Under the pieces are notes generated by a model. That model searched no databases, was not told the origin of the DNA, and was given only the letters and a program-made list of their open reading frames with translations. The translations under genes were made by a program, and so were the position numbers. A DNA stretch of 64,000 nt from a virus: IMG/VR virus record IMGVR_UViG_3300042350_004528, positions 234,834-298,833 of that record. One strand, written 5' to 3'. Positions 1-7,986 of this stretch are shown piece after piece (within the stretch, counting starts at the first letter, position 1; each line of letters opens with the position of its first letter).

Positions 1-984
1 TTTATACTCACCAGGCGCATCGGATAATTGTTCTTCTCTACCACAAATAATATCAACTGGATCACCAGAGTCAGGACGAATTACTAACTTACCGTCACGA
101 GCCATGATAGCTTCTTTGTTTGCTGGTAAGTATTCAGTAATCAACTTCCACAAATCAAATGTGTCAGATACAATTGATAGGATTCCATTCGGAAAATCTA
201 CCAACCAATCGGCAATCATTTGTTGTTCACCAACAGTAAAGATTTTTGTTGTTGATACAGAGTGTTCAGATGCGTTAACCGAGTTAATGCACACTTCGTC
301 TTTTGGTTCATTATAGAAATAACGAGCCCCTGGAATACAGATGATTGTATCTGAACCACGGAACGATGTTGCATGTCCCATTCCACTAGTCAACATATCC
401 CATGGTGATAAACCACGTGCTGAAAAGTCATGACACATAAAAGGAATTAACCAAGCTGTTGATGGGTCGGTTTTCATAACCCACTCAACAACATTACGTT
501 TGTATTGCAATGCTATTGTTGCTGATGTGGATGGTTTCCAAGCCAACGAACTGATAATTGTTTCCAAATACAATGTCAACCACGCAAACCCATCGACAGT
601 ATTGATGAAAGTCATGTGTGGAACATTTGGGTTTGTTTCAATACCTTCAGGTAGTGCTTTAACACGAATAGGTAAGTAACCTAATCTGTGTAGTGCAACG
701 AAGTGTGATGCATCGTAATCCATTCCAAGATACAATGACATATCTTTTCCAAAGTTAACCGCAACTTCCTCGGGTAAACTGAAAAAGTTCTCTTGAAATT
801 CATCATGTAACCATTTAACAACCAATTGTTGTCCGAATGAAACGATTTTTGACACGCCTTTAGGTGCATACTTAACACTACGTGGAATCCATGTGCCGTA
901 CAAACGGGTGGTTCCAGGAGCTAACATTTTCTTGTGACCGATCTTATATCCGTCAGTGTAAAATAAACTTGTTGGTTTGAACAT
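1..984 (-). CDS. NAMPT-like nicotinamide (phospho)ribosyltransferase, 3' end cut by window
   Basis: The frame is open from the ATG at 984 to the window edge, about 328 residues. The start MFKPTSLFYTDGYKIGHKKM matches the N-terminus of nicotinamide phosphoribosyltransferases, and later segments (HDFSARG, the FRGSDTI region, SVSTTKIFTVGEQ, RPDSGDP) are signature stretches of that family. NAMPT makes NMN from nicotinamide and PRPP. It lies 19 bp downstream of a PRPP-synthetase-like gene. In the published phage NARP1 pathway, relatives of exactly these two families (Adps, Namat) rebuild NAD+ from ADP-ribose, so the substrate could be ADPR-pyrophosphate rather than PRPP. Family assignment is firm; the substrate is an inference. 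Confidence 0.9.
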   Translation of the reverse strand, partial: MFKPTSLFYTDGYKIGHKKMLAPGTTRLYGTWIPRSVKYAPKGVSKIVSFGQQLVVKWLHDEFQENFFSLPEEVAVNFGKDMSLYLGMDYDASHFVALHRLGYLPIRVKALPEGIETNPNVPHMTFINTVDGFAWLTLYLETIISSLAWKPSTSATIALQYKRNVVEWVMKTDPSTAWLIPFMCHDFSARGLSPWDMLTSGMGHATSFRGSDTIICIPGARYFYNEPKDEVCINSVNASEHSVSTTKIFTVGEQQMIADWLVDFPNGILSIVSDTFDLWKLITEYLPANKEAIMARDGKLVIRPDSGDPVDIICGREEQLSDAPGEYK

Positions 985-1003
985 AATAATTATTATTTTG
1001 GGG

Positions 1004-1975
1004 TTAAAATACGTTTAATTGTTTAACTAATGAGTGAATTGTTTTGTGCCTTGAAAGCGTGTCAACGATAGTTCCGTCTTGAACATCCTTCACACTATTT
1101 GTTGTGTAGATACCATCAAAATATTCACTTAGGAAATCAAACCCAGCGCTGAAGATGCCATGAGTAACTATCAAATAGTTTTTACCGTGGTGTTTTGGGT
1201 GAACAGTACTTGATATTTTTCTGGCATCATTGACAGCTTTAGCGATTTCAATGAATGTTCTACCACCATCGCAGATGTCATCAATAATGAAAATATCTTT
1301 GTCGGCATCGTTTACTGAAATTGGTACGTTAGTGTAATCAATCTTACCAGTTTCAATATTACGATGTTTTGATGCGATGATAACTTCATGTCTATATTTG
1401 AGTTGTTCAGCACAATGAAACACTTTTTTCAAAGCACCAGCATCGGGTGATACTAAACGTACACCATCGAAATTCATGGAGTCCCAAATTTCAAATCCTT
1501 TTGATAAAAAGTAATCTTTAAATGCGAAATAAAGTAAAACGGTATTGTCCCGTTTCTCAAAGTTATTGATGCATGCCTCAAGAACATCTGAGTGTGGGTC
1601 AAGGACTGTTACCTTTTCGTAACCCTGTGAGTTAATGATTGGTGCGATTACGTTCTTAACATAATTGATACCACCTTCCGTAAACTTACGGTCGCTTCTA
1701 GCACCCATACAATAAGGAATGTAAAGACGAATACGATTAACACCAACCTCTTTTAACGCTTGTGTTGCACAGATAATAATTTCCAAATCCTGGAATGTAT
1801 TTAAACGAGATTTGATTGTTATACCTTGCGAATTATCTTTAAGTGAACAAAAGGTATTGTATCCATTTTCAACCAATCTCAATGATTGTTGTCCATCGGG
1901 AAAACGACTAATCTCATATTTGAATGATAGCTTATCGTTATCGTTATGGTTAACTAAATTTAAAAGTTCCGCCAT
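1004..1975 (-). CDS. PRPP-synthetase-like pyrophosphokinase (possible Adps)
   Basis: 323 residues, near the usual 310-320 of PRPP synthetases. Visible motifs are GARSDRK (place of the RQDRK loop), LDPHSD, LVSPDAGALKK and the PRTase-type loop IFIIDDICDGGRTF near residue 230. The family transfers pyrophosphate from ATP to ribose-5-phosphate. The sequence is divergent from housekeeping Prs, and its partner is the NAMPT-like gene immediately downstream. This is the arrangement described for NARP1, whose Prs homologue pyrophosphorylates ADP-ribose. Promoter box at 2001-2008. Prs family is clear; the exact substrate cannot be read from sequence. Confidence 0.85.
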   Translation of the reverse strand: MAELLNLVNHNDNDKLSFKYEISRFPDGQQSLRLVENGYNTFCSLKDNSQGITIKSRLNTFQDLEIIICATQALKEVGVNRIRLYIPYCMGARSDRKFTEGGINYVKNVIAPIINSQGYEKVTVLDPHSDVLEACINNFEKRDNTVLLYFAFKDYFLSKGFEIWDSMNFDGVRLVSPDAGALKKVFHCAEQLKYRHEVIIASKHRNIETGKIDYTNVPISVNDADKDIFIIDDICDGGRTFIEIAKAVNDARKISSTVHPKHHGKNYLIVTHGIFSAGFDFLSEYFDGIYTTNSVKDVQDGTIVDTLSRHKTIHSLVKQLNVF

Positions 1976-2000
1976 TTTTTTATTTTCTTTAAATGTTGTA

Positions 2001-2008
2001 CAAAGATA
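2001..2008 (-). promoter_or_regulatory. Bacteroidetes-type promoter for the prs/NAMPT pair
   Basis: Minus-strand TATCTTTG matches TAnnTTTG, with a TTTG about 20 bp upstream. It lies 26 bp before the prs-like start codon. Confidence 0.6.
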
Positions 2009-2032
2009 AGTTAAAATTTTTAAACCACCAAA

Positions 2033-2542
2033 TTATTTAATTTTTCCAATGATATCCAACATTCTTTCGAGTTGTGGATTCTTGTGGGCTGTGGACTCAT
2101 TTAAATTTGAAGTGCCCTTGGAGATGTTAACTGGTGCTATGTTCGCACCGCTACTGAGTAAGTCTTGTAATTCACTATCCGATAATTTTTCAGCATCTAT
2201 TTCTACAAATGTACGTGGGTCATACCTTCTACCACGAAAAGATATTGGTCTATCGTAAGACTGTTGATATGCTGTACTTGCGAATGGCATCATGGACGTC
2301 CCATTATTACCAATAGTTTCAGATCTAACCATGGTTGTTGCCCCAGTTAAAATATCACCACTAGTGCCAGTTTTTTTACTTATGAACTCCTGTGACGCAG
2401 CGCTAGTTTGCTTTGGGTTATTGTTCTTTATTTTTATCGCAGATACAGTTTCGTGATTTATAGTTGCACTCGAACTCTTGGGTTCGCCAGTTTGATTTAT
2501 CAACTTGATAAATTTTGCAAGTAATCTAAAAAGAATATTCAT
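2033..2542 (-). CDS. Hypothetical protein, low-complexity
   Basis: 169 residues, not recognised. It begins with a short amphipathic or hydrophobic stretch (MNILFRLLAKFIKLI), followed by a long Ser/Thr/Asn-rich and probably disordered region. A more ordered C-terminus carries DPRTFVEIDAEKLSDSELQDLLSSG. It directly follows a tiny membrane-protein gene on the same transcript. No function proposed. Confidence 0.6.
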   Translation of the reverse strand: MNILFRLLAKFIKLINQTGEPKSSSATINHETVSAIKIKNNNPKQTSAASQEFISKKTGTSGDILTGATTMVRSETIGNNGTSMMPFASTAYQQSYDRPISFRGRRYDPRTFVEIDAEKLSDSELQDLLSSGANIAPVNISKGTSNLNESTAHKNPQLERMLDIIGKIK

Positions 2543-2650
2543 TTAATCTCTATCAAAAAATGTTGTAAATACCGATAAAATAAAAATACAAACGACAATA
2601 CCAATAACTATTATCGCTGTGACTTGAGCTGCTGGGTGTAAACTTTCCAT
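2543..2650 (-). CDS. Small single-pass membrane protein (35 aa)
   Basis: The ATG at 2650 opens a 35-codon frame ending exactly before the next start codon at 2542. The peptide starts MESLHPAAQ and has one long hydrophobic segment (TAIIVIGIVVCIFILSVF) followed by a charged end (DRD). A clean transmembrane profile and gap-free packing favour a real gene. Function unknown. Confidence 0.5.
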   Translation of the reverse strand: MESLHPAAQVTAIIVIGIVVCIFILSVFTTFFDRD

Positions 2651-2662
2651 ATTATTAATTTT

Positions 2663-3217
2663 TTAATTATCAAACCAAACTATCATTCTAGAAACATAAC
2701 CATTTTCCTCAAAGGTTTTCATGGCCGATAGCAAAACCACATACTCAATAGGTGCACCAAAATCATACTCAGATGATGAGCAATATTTAGTGTAGCGATT
2801 GATTGCGGTTTCAAATTCTTTTGTGGTTAACCAAGTGTGTGAGTGCCAATCAGGATGTTCGACCCAACAAGGTTTATCATTTCTGTCCTTGATTATTTTA
2901 AGACGACCACTCTCAGCCCATCTCATCGCAGTTTCTAATGTAACGCTATTCTCAGATGGCGAATCACTTATGTAACAAACAGAATCGTTCCTCGAATAGT
3001 AACCAAGTTCCTCAAATGGTGGTAATCCTTTAGGTAATAATCCATTTTTATGATTGGATCTAACACCCTGTGAGATAAAGCCAAACATATCATAGTTTCT
3101 ACCTGGATTAATGGCACCAGCAAAATCACGCCAATATGCTGGTTTACCAGTTTTTTTAGCTTCTTTTAATTCTTCTTTTGTGGTGTACTCAAGGTACATA
3201 TGAATATCACATCCCAT
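2663..3217 (-). CDS. Conserved phage protein of the MGCDIH type
   Basis: 184 residues beginning MGCDIHMYLE, a start I recognise from many unrelated phage hypothetical proteins. It is rich in Trp and Tyr with several conserved-looking Cys and His, but no catalytic signature I can name. It lies just downstream of tRNA-Met(CAT) and probably shares its transcript. Function unknown. Confidence 0.65.
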   Translation of the reverse strand: MGCDIHMYLEYTTKEELKEAKKTGKPAYWRDFAGAINPGRNYDMFGFISQGVRSNHKNGLLPKGLPPFEELGYYSRNDSVCYISDSPSENSVTLETAMRWAESGRLKIIKDRNDKPCWVEHPDWHSHTWLTTKEFETAINRYTKYCSSSEYDFGAPIEYVVLLSAMKTFEENGYVSRMIVWFDN

Positions 3218-3232
3218 ATTATTTTCTATTAG

Positions 3233-3306
3233 TGGGCCCTGCTGGGTTCGAACCAGCGACCACCTGATTATGAGTCAGACGCTCTAACCGACTGAGCTAA
3301 GGGCCC
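3233..3306 (-). tRNA. tRNA-Met(CAT)
   Basis: Full cloverleaf: acceptor GGGCCCT/AGGGCCC, D-arm GCTC/GAGC, anticodon loop CTCATAA and T-loop TTCGAAC. The CAT anticod could also be an Ile2 tRNA after lysidine modification. It has its own promoter and no leader peptide. Confidence 0.93.
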
Positions 3307-3316
3307 TAATTTTATA

Positions 3317-3324
3317 CAAAGATA
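3317..3324 (-). promoter_or_regulatory. Promoter for tRNA-Met
   Basis: Minus-strand TATCTTTG lies 10 bp upstream of the tRNA 5' end. Confidence 0.6.
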
Positions 3325-3336
3325 GTAATTAATTTT

Positions 3337-3840
3337 TTATTTTCCAAATCCAGTATCGGTAAAAAATCTGAGCGTCTCGGCCATAAATGTATTTGTATCA
3401 AAATTTGGGTCGAATGTTAAATTATCATCCACAATAATATTATCATCCTCATCAACTTTATATTGGTACATTTCAAAACTGTTTGGGGTAGTTTTTATAG
3501 GATCAACTTTAATAATATCACCCTCAAATTGAACCCCACATAGTTCACAAAAATGTACAACTTTATAACTATTCGTATCAGGCATTGGGATTAGAATGTC
3601 TTTATGTGTTAAACTCATCGCCTTTGAACCATCTTCATTTGTGTGATTGCAACTCAATTTTATCTCATAAATTTGTTTTTCATACGAAGTTATGTGATTA
3701 TTTTTCGATTCGATTAAAATATCAACTTTTTTCTTGAGCTCTCGTTCAATGGAGTTTAGATCTCGAGTAACCTTTTCTTTATTAATCTCAAGTTCGATTA
3801 TTTTTTTACGGCCCTCTATAAACGGATTCTTTGATTCCAT
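3337..3840 (-). CDS. Hypothetical protein with coiled coil and putative zinc site
   Basis: 167 residues. The first ~60 are charged and heptad-like (EKVTRDLNSIERELKKKVDI), predicting a coiled coil. Further on, SCNH and HFCELCG could form a Cys/His metal site. The C-terminus is acidic. Not recognised as a known family. Confidence 0.6.
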   Translation of the reverse strand: MESKNPFIEGRKKIIELEINKEKVTRDLNSIERELKKKVDILIESKNNHITSYEKQIYEIKLSCNHTNEDGSKAMSLTHKDILIPMPDTNSYKVVHFCELCGVQFEGDIIKVDPIKTTPNSFEMYQYKVDEDDNIIVDDNLTFDPNFDTNTFMAETLRFFTDTGFGK

Positions 3841-3845
3841 AAAGA

Positions 3846-4280
3846 TTAACCATTTGTATTTTTTAATTCTAATTCATAATATTTTACCATCAGAGATGCG
3901 CTGGCATAATTGGTGGCAAGTGGTATGTTATGTACATTACATATCCTCAAAAGCATGCTCACATCCACCTGATGTGGGTGGGCTTCAAGTGGGTCGATGA
4001 AAAAAACAACACCGTCAATTTTACCGTTAACAATCATAGATGCTATCTCCGCATCACCACCGTAAGGCCCAGAGTTTAACTTGGTTACATTCGTCAAACC
4101 AGCGTGTTCAACGTGTTTACCTGTGGTTCCAGTAGCATATATGTTTACGTTGTTTTTAAAGAAATCGAGACGTTTCATAATGAATGAGACCATATCCGCT
4201 TTCTTACCATCATGTGCGATAATAGCAACATTAAGTTTTTTCCGATTCTCTTTGTCAGCTAAAAATTTATTCAACAACAT
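3846..4280 (-). CDS. mgsA: Methylglyoxal synthase
   Basis: 144 residues, close to bacterial MgsA (~150). The family pattern is nearly complete: AIIAHDGKK, YATGTTGKHVE, the catalytic-region motif SGPYGGDAEIASMI, then DGVVFFIDPLEAHPHQVDV and IPLATNYASA. MgsA converts dihydroxyacetone phosphate to methylglyoxal and phosphate, a bypass of lower glycolysis that frees phosphate. It sits between a coiled-coil orphan and a DEDD nuclease of the smpB operon. A methylglyoxal synthase in a phage is unusual; the identification is strong, its use to the phage unknown. Confidence 0.93.
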   Translation of the reverse strand: MLLNKFLADKENRKKLNVAIIAHDGKKADMVSFIMKRLDFFKNNVNIYATGTTGKHVEHAGLTNVTKLNSGPYGGDAEIASMIVNGKIDGVVFFIDPLEAHPHQVDVSMLLRICNVHNIPLATNYASASLMVKYYELELKNTNG

Positions 4281-4282
4281 AA

Positions 4283-4804
4283 TTAAAATTTAATTCTAAG
4301 ACCCATTTTTTGCATAGCCAATAATGCCTCGGCGTTACCCATAGCATCATCAACGGGATTGTGAGTATGTTTTGTTTTTCTATACAAACGTTTCCACTCC
4401 TGGTTCTTACTAGCATCCTTAACCAAACCACAATACAAATCACCGATACGTCTGCCAGAAAACCCGAATGGGTTTCTACCGCAGTACTTATGCATGTACC
4501 AGTTAATCCACTGCCAATCAAAGGCTAAGTTATCGCTGATAAAGGTTGGTTTACCTTCGGAATTTTTAACTAACCATTTTTCGAACTCGCTCATAACCTC
4601 ATATGGTTCCCCAAACTGTTCATGCTCAGACCTTGAAAACCCACTGACAGCTAACGCATCTGGTTTGTATTGATCAGTTAATGGTCTGATCTTACCATAA
4701 AACGTTTTTGATGTGTCGGACACTTTAACAACACCGAAACATACAATTGAATGTGTACCAACTAATTCACCATCAGCCTCAACATCCACTACAAAATAAC
4801 TCAT
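4283..4804 (-). CDS. DEDD-family 3'-5' exonuclease
   Basis: 173 residues. The first acidic pair is in VVDVEADG (D7/E9), a middle Asp lies in NLAFDWQWINWY, and the last motif is HNPVDDAMGNAEALL (His plus Asp), giving a DEDDh set as in RNase T, oligoribonuclease and DnaQ. The start codon overlaps the smpB stop (ATGA), so it is translationally coupled to smpB. RNA or DNA specificity cannot be told; the smpB context makes an RNA substrate plausible. Confidence 0.8.
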   Translation of the reverse strand: MSYFVVDVEADGELVGTHSIVCFGVVKVSDTSKTFYGKIRPLTDQYKPDALAVSGFSRSEHEQFGEPYEVMSEFEKWLVKNSEGKPTFISDNLAFDWQWINWYMHKYCGRNPFGFSGRRIGDLYCGLVKDASKNQEWKRLYRKTKHTHNPVDDAMGNAEALLAMQKMGLRIKF

Positions 4805-5235
4805 ATCTTTACTAATTTTTTAATTTCTCTGTCAATATCGCGCTTTTTAATTGTCTCGCGTTTATCGTAATTCTTTTTACCCCTAGCAATAGCGATTCTA
4901 CATTTTATCTTACCAGAACCATTCAAGTAAAACCAAAACGGAACGATTGTTAAACCTTTTGTCAAACTGTTCTGAATCTTTCGGATTTCTGTTCTGTGTA
5001 AAAGTAATTTTTTATCACGATTCTCATCATGACCAAAAAATTCGCTATTTGTGGTTATTTTAAAATTTTTGATGAACATTTCGTCATCCTTGATATAGCA
5101 AAACGCATCAACTATGCTAATTTTACCATCCTTAATTGCTTTAACTTCAGAGCCAAAAAGAATAATACCAGCCTCATACTCTTGAAGGTATTCATAATCA
5201 AATTTTGCTTTTCTATTTGTAACTAAAGTTTTCAC
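4801..5235 (-). CDS. smpB: SmpB, tmRNA-binding trans-translation protein
   Basis: 144 residues with the SmpB pattern: NRKAKFDYEYLQEYEAGIIL, GSEVKAI, then FEIGH-type NSEFFGH, the basic RDKKLLLHRTEI stretch, VPFWFYLNGSGKIKCRIAIARGKKNYDKRE and a Lys-rich tail. SmpB delivers tmRNA to stalled ribosomes. A tmRNA gene is present at 38777-39152, so the phage carries both halves of the system. The start is GTG, four bases after a promoter -7 box, so the mRNA is probably leaderless. Confidence 0.95.
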   Translation of the reverse strand: MKTLVTNRKAKFDYEYLQEYEAGIILFGSEVKAIKDGKISIVDAFCYIKDDEMFIKNFKITTNSEFFGHDENRDKKLLLHRTEIRKIQNSLTKGLTIVPFWFYLNGSGKIKCRIAIARGKKNYDKRETIKKRDIDREIKKLVKI

Positions 5236-5239
5236 AATA

Positions 5240-5247
5240 CAAATATA
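5240..5247 (-). promoter_or_regulatory. smpB promoter, leaderless configuration
   Basis: Minus-strand TATATTTG followed by TATT and the GTG start. With the usual -7 placement, transcription would begin at or next to the start codon. Confidence 0.7.
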
Positions 5248-5271
5248 GTAAATGATTTGAATAAAAACAAA

Positions 5272-5298
5272 AAAACCCCGTAATTTTTTACGGGGTTT
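5272..5298 (-). terminator. Rho-independent terminator
   Basis: Stem AAACCCCGTAA/TTACGGGGTTT with A/T tracts on both sides. It ends the ferritin transcript just upstream of the smpB promoter. Confidence 0.85.
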
Positions 5299-5321
5299 AG
5301 TTTATTCGATGATACGCTCGA

Positions 5322-5957
5322 TTAAAAGTAAGTTTGTTCGAAATACAATACTTCAAATTTGTTCTCTTCGTTAATTAATTCAATTGCATTAATTAAATCA
5401 TTATATTCAACGACAGATTCTTTTTGACCAGTTCTATAAGTTTGTAAGAAATCAAATGTAGTTAAGTCATTCCCGAATAGTTTTGAAGATGTTGTGTTGT
5501 ACTTCATCATCAAACCTAACTCTAACTTATAAGCTTCTCTAACTATCTCACATAATCCAGAGAAAGTTCTCTTAGTATCAACTGATGGTATAGTTGGGAT
5601 AATATTAAATCCAACCATATACTCTTGTAACCCTTTAGCGTGTACTAATTCGGTATCAGCCTCAGCGTCAAAGAAAGCGCCAGCTTTTTTATAGTTTCTA
5701 TCGTGACACCAGTTAGCGGCGTTTCTATAAAAATAATGGGCTTCATATTCATCGGCAATTCTACTAGTCAATTCAGCGACAGTTTCGCCAGGTAAGTTAT
5801 ACAACATTTGGCCCTCATCTTCCATCGGTTCAACGGAAACAGCAACGGGGGTGACATCTTCAGCATCTGGTGTCATTGTAACCTCAGCCTCAGGTAATTT
5901 ATTATCCCTTGCAATGTTCATAATCTTACTTTTCATTTCTTCTTTTGTAACATTCAT
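5322..5957 (-). CDS. Ferritin-like di-iron protein
   Basis: 211 residues. After ~55 residues of acidic, probably flexible leader comes a ferritin-type helix bundle: ELTSRIADEYEAHYFYRNAANWCHD (E70/E72), AEADTELVHAKGLQEYM (E103, H106) and REAYKLELGLMMKY (E141, E146). The EAHYFY and E-x-x-H pairs are the usual di-iron ligands. Ferritins oxidise and store iron or protect DNA from oxidants. The upstream ACTATTTATG element resembles those before late genes here, so late expression is possible. Subfamily (ferritin, Dps or rubrerythrin-like) undecided. Confidence 0.8.
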   Translation of the reverse strand: MNVTKEEMKSKIMNIARDNKLPEAEVTMTPDAEDVTPVAVSVEPMEDEGQMLYNLPGETVAELTSRIADEYEAHYFYRNAANWCHDRNYKKAGAFFDAEADTELVHAKGLQEYMVGFNIIPTIPSVDTKRTFSGLCEIVREAYKLELGLMMKYNTTSSKLFGNDLTTFDFLQTYRTGQKESVVEYNDLINAIELINEENKFEVLYFEQTYF

Positions 5958-5972
5958 GATTAAATCTTTTAC

Positions 5973-5981
5973 ATAAATAGT
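5973..5981 (-). promoter_or_regulatory. Candidate late-promoter element ACTATTTAT
   Basis: Minus-strand AAACTATTTATG lies 15 bp before the ferritin-like start. The same string precedes four other transcription units, including the endolysin and a tail gene. Confidence 0.45.
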
Positions 5982-6002
5982 TTGATTTTATAATAAATCC
6001 CC

Positions 6003-6770
6003 TTACAAATCATTAAATAACTTGATCATATCCGAGATATCAACAACACCCTTTTTCTGAATCACATGAGTTGCACATTCGTTTGCAAAGAAAATGCTAG
6101 TCTCAACATGCCTTGTTTTAATTAACGCAGCGGTGAACGCGGCGATAAAAGTATCACCAGCCCCAGCCACATCCCTAACATCAACCTTTTTTGTTGGATA
6201 GTTATTGCCATTAAGGTCACAACCATCACCACCTTTAGTGATTAATAATTTATTACTTATCTTATTGATAACGTTATTATTATGCGCTGGGTTCTTACTT
6301 TCTGAATGATTAACTTTGATATATGTTGCATTAGTTATCCACGACCCGAAAGGTTTCTTAGTGTCAACTGTCGATATGTTGCTATTCGCTATGATATACT
6401 CAATCATCTCTGTCGTTAAAAATCCCTTGTCGTAATCGGATATAATAACAGCATCATAGTTAGCAAACTCAACGCTTGATATTTTACTGAAAACCAGCGG
6501 TTCAACAACATCACCATCATCAACTCTCAATAAAATGTAATTGGATTTCTCATCTACATAACGAGTCTTAACCATGTTTGTTTCTTGGTAAATAAAATCA
6601 ACATCAATACCCAATGATTTTAAATTAGCAACAACATTACCAGCCATACCTGGATTAGTTTTGGTATCGATTGGTTTAAATACTGGTGTGGGGGCTTCTG
6701 GGTTTAACCTGGAACACTCTCCATAGATAAATTTATCTATACAAATTTCACCGATAACTAAAATTTTCAT
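6003..6770 (-). CDS. PfkB-family kinase of the HldE/RfaE (heptose-7-phosphate kinase) type
   Basis: 255 residues from the ATG at 6770, whose ATGA overlaps the upstream stop; an in-frame ATG at 6782 is less likely. Motifs are LVIGEICIDKFIYGECSRLNPEAPTPVF and PGMAGNVVANLKSLG, which are diagnostic of the RfaE kinase domain, plus the PfkB signature DVAGAGDTFIAAF near the end. The family phosphorylates D-glycero-D-manno-heptose 7-phosphate. No cytidylyltransferase domain is attached. GT9-like and other sugar genes at 32-38 kb suggest activated heptose or a related sugar for glycan decoration. Confidence 0.8.
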   Translation of the reverse strand: MKILVIGEICIDKFIYGECSRLNPEAPTPVFKPIDTKTNPGMAGNVVANLKSLGIDVDFIYQETNMVKTRYVDEKSNYILLRVDDGDVVEPLVFSKISSVEFANYDAVIISDYDKGFLTTEMIEYIIANSNISTVDTKKPFGSWITNATYIKVNHSESKNPAHNNNVINKISNKLLITKGGDGCDLNGNNYPTKKVDVRDVAGAGDTFIAAFTAALIKTRHVETSIFFANECATHVIQKKGVVDISDMIKLFNDL

Positions 6771-6952
6771 ATTAAATAACAAAATTGCGATTCTTTTTCT
6801 GAAGACCTAACCTGATGAATTATACCTCGGTCTGTCCTCACAACTAATTTATTTTCTTTTGGTAGCACTTCTAAAACTACACCTGTTTTATGTTCACCGA
6901 GGAACGAGAAATTAACTGGATCCCCAACTTTATAGTCCGAAATCTTTTTCAT
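6767..6952 (-). CDS. Small SH3/KOW-like protein
   Basis: 61 residues: DYKVGDPVNFSFLGEHKTGVVLEVLPKENKLVVRTDRG looks like a single five-stranded SH3- or KOW-type barrel. It is coupled to neighbours on both sides (ATGA with the kinase, one base after the upstream gene). Function unknown. Confidence 0.6.
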   Translation of the reverse strand: MKKISDYKVGDPVNFSFLGEHKTGVVLEVLPKENKLVVRTDRGIIHQVRSSEKESQFCYLI

Positions 6953-7597
6953 TTAATCCCACCAACCTCTAATGTCTCTGTTTAATAACTTGAACAAAAT
7001 ATCCTGAGCCCTTTTTTCGTTGTAGTGACTAAGATTCATCGCCAATCTTCTTTTATATTCATCTTTGGTTAATTCAAAAATTTGATGTTTTTTATTGGCC
7101 AAAACTTTCCTAACAGCAGCTTTATGTTGATTAAAATACTCGTCATATCTCTCAGAGACCTCAACAATTTCTAGTTCCTTGTAATCAGGTTTATCATCCA
7201 TATCCAACCAATTGTAATTTGATTCGTGATAATCCATGTATTCCATTGAATAATATTCTTCTTGAATTTTATCAATAAGCCTAACACATAACATCATTCT
7301 TTGAGCATCGTATTTGGCTGATGTATGGATATCCCTATCACCAATATATTTGGATTGATTTTTAAGTTTAAACTTTAATATCTCCCAGATAAAATGATCA
7401 TCCCAATCCCTATCTTTCCAGATAACTGGGAACCATCTGACTAAATTTTTAATGTTACGCGAAAATTCCCTGAATCTCCACCCCAGGTTTTTCCAATAAT
7501 AATCGTAAGTTTTATCCCATAAAACTTTTAATTTATTGGGTTCCTTAACATTTTCATCAGTATCAAAATCAATATTTAGTTTATGGCTATTTCTCAT
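6953..7597 (-). CDS. Conserved phage hypothetical protein, Trp-rich
   Basis: 214 residues, with the block NIKNLVRWFPVIWKDRDWDDHF followed by a Lys-rich helix and HTSAKYDAQRMMLCVRLID. I recognise this block from many large-phage hypotheticals. No signal peptide or catalytic signature. Function unknown. Confidence 0.65.
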   Translation of the reverse strand: MRNSHKLNIDFDTDENVKEPNKLKVLWDKTYDYYWKNLGWRFREFSRNIKNLVRWFPVIWKDRDWDDHFIWEILKFKLKNQSKYIGDRDIHTSAKYDAQRMMLCVRLIDKIQEEYYSMEYMDYHESNYNWLDMDDKPDYKELEIVEVSERYDEYFNQHKAAVRKVLANKKHQIFELTKDEYKRRLAMNLSHYNEKRAQDILFKLLNRDIRGWWD

Positions 7598-7978
7598 TCA
7601 GTTAAATAATTTAAGTTTTGTGTGTTTAAATGTTTTCTTTGTGTAAATACTTACTCGGCGTTTAAAACAACGGAATCTAATTTTCAACTCATCAATACCA
7701 TCAACACCAGCACAAACTGTTTTGTGAAACTTTAGTAGTTCTCTGATCATTTGTGGCCTCTTCTTAGCTGACTTTAAAAAGACATCGTTAAACTTACCAA
7801 AGTGCTTAATTTCGTACTTGCAACCATCAAAGTCAGCCACATTGTATGTGATGGAAAATTGATGGTCTGTGACCATAATTGATGTGGTGTCAGGTACATT
7901 TGACGTAATCCAAACGGTTAACCCATCTTCCGTATGAAAGATAGATTTGGAAACTTTTTGATTTACATTACTTTCCAT
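7598..7978 (-). CDS. Hypothetical protein
   Basis: 126 residues, unrecognised. It looks like a beta-rich domain with a basic C-terminus (FKRRVSIYTKKTFKHTKLK). It lies directly between the 6953 gene and two HAD genes in one transcript. Confidence 0.55.
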   Translation of the reverse strand: MESNVNQKVSKSIFHTEDGLTVWITSNVPDTTSIMVTDHQFSITYNVADFDGCKYEIKHFGKFNDVFLKSAKKRPQMIRELLKFHKTVCAGVDGIDELKIRFRCFKRRVSIYTKKTFKHTKLKLFN

Positions 7979-7986
7979 TTTTATAT

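Noticed and set aside
104-878. Short ORFs on both strands inside the first kilobase
   Set aside because: They overlap the NAMPT-like gene, which is open across the window edge.
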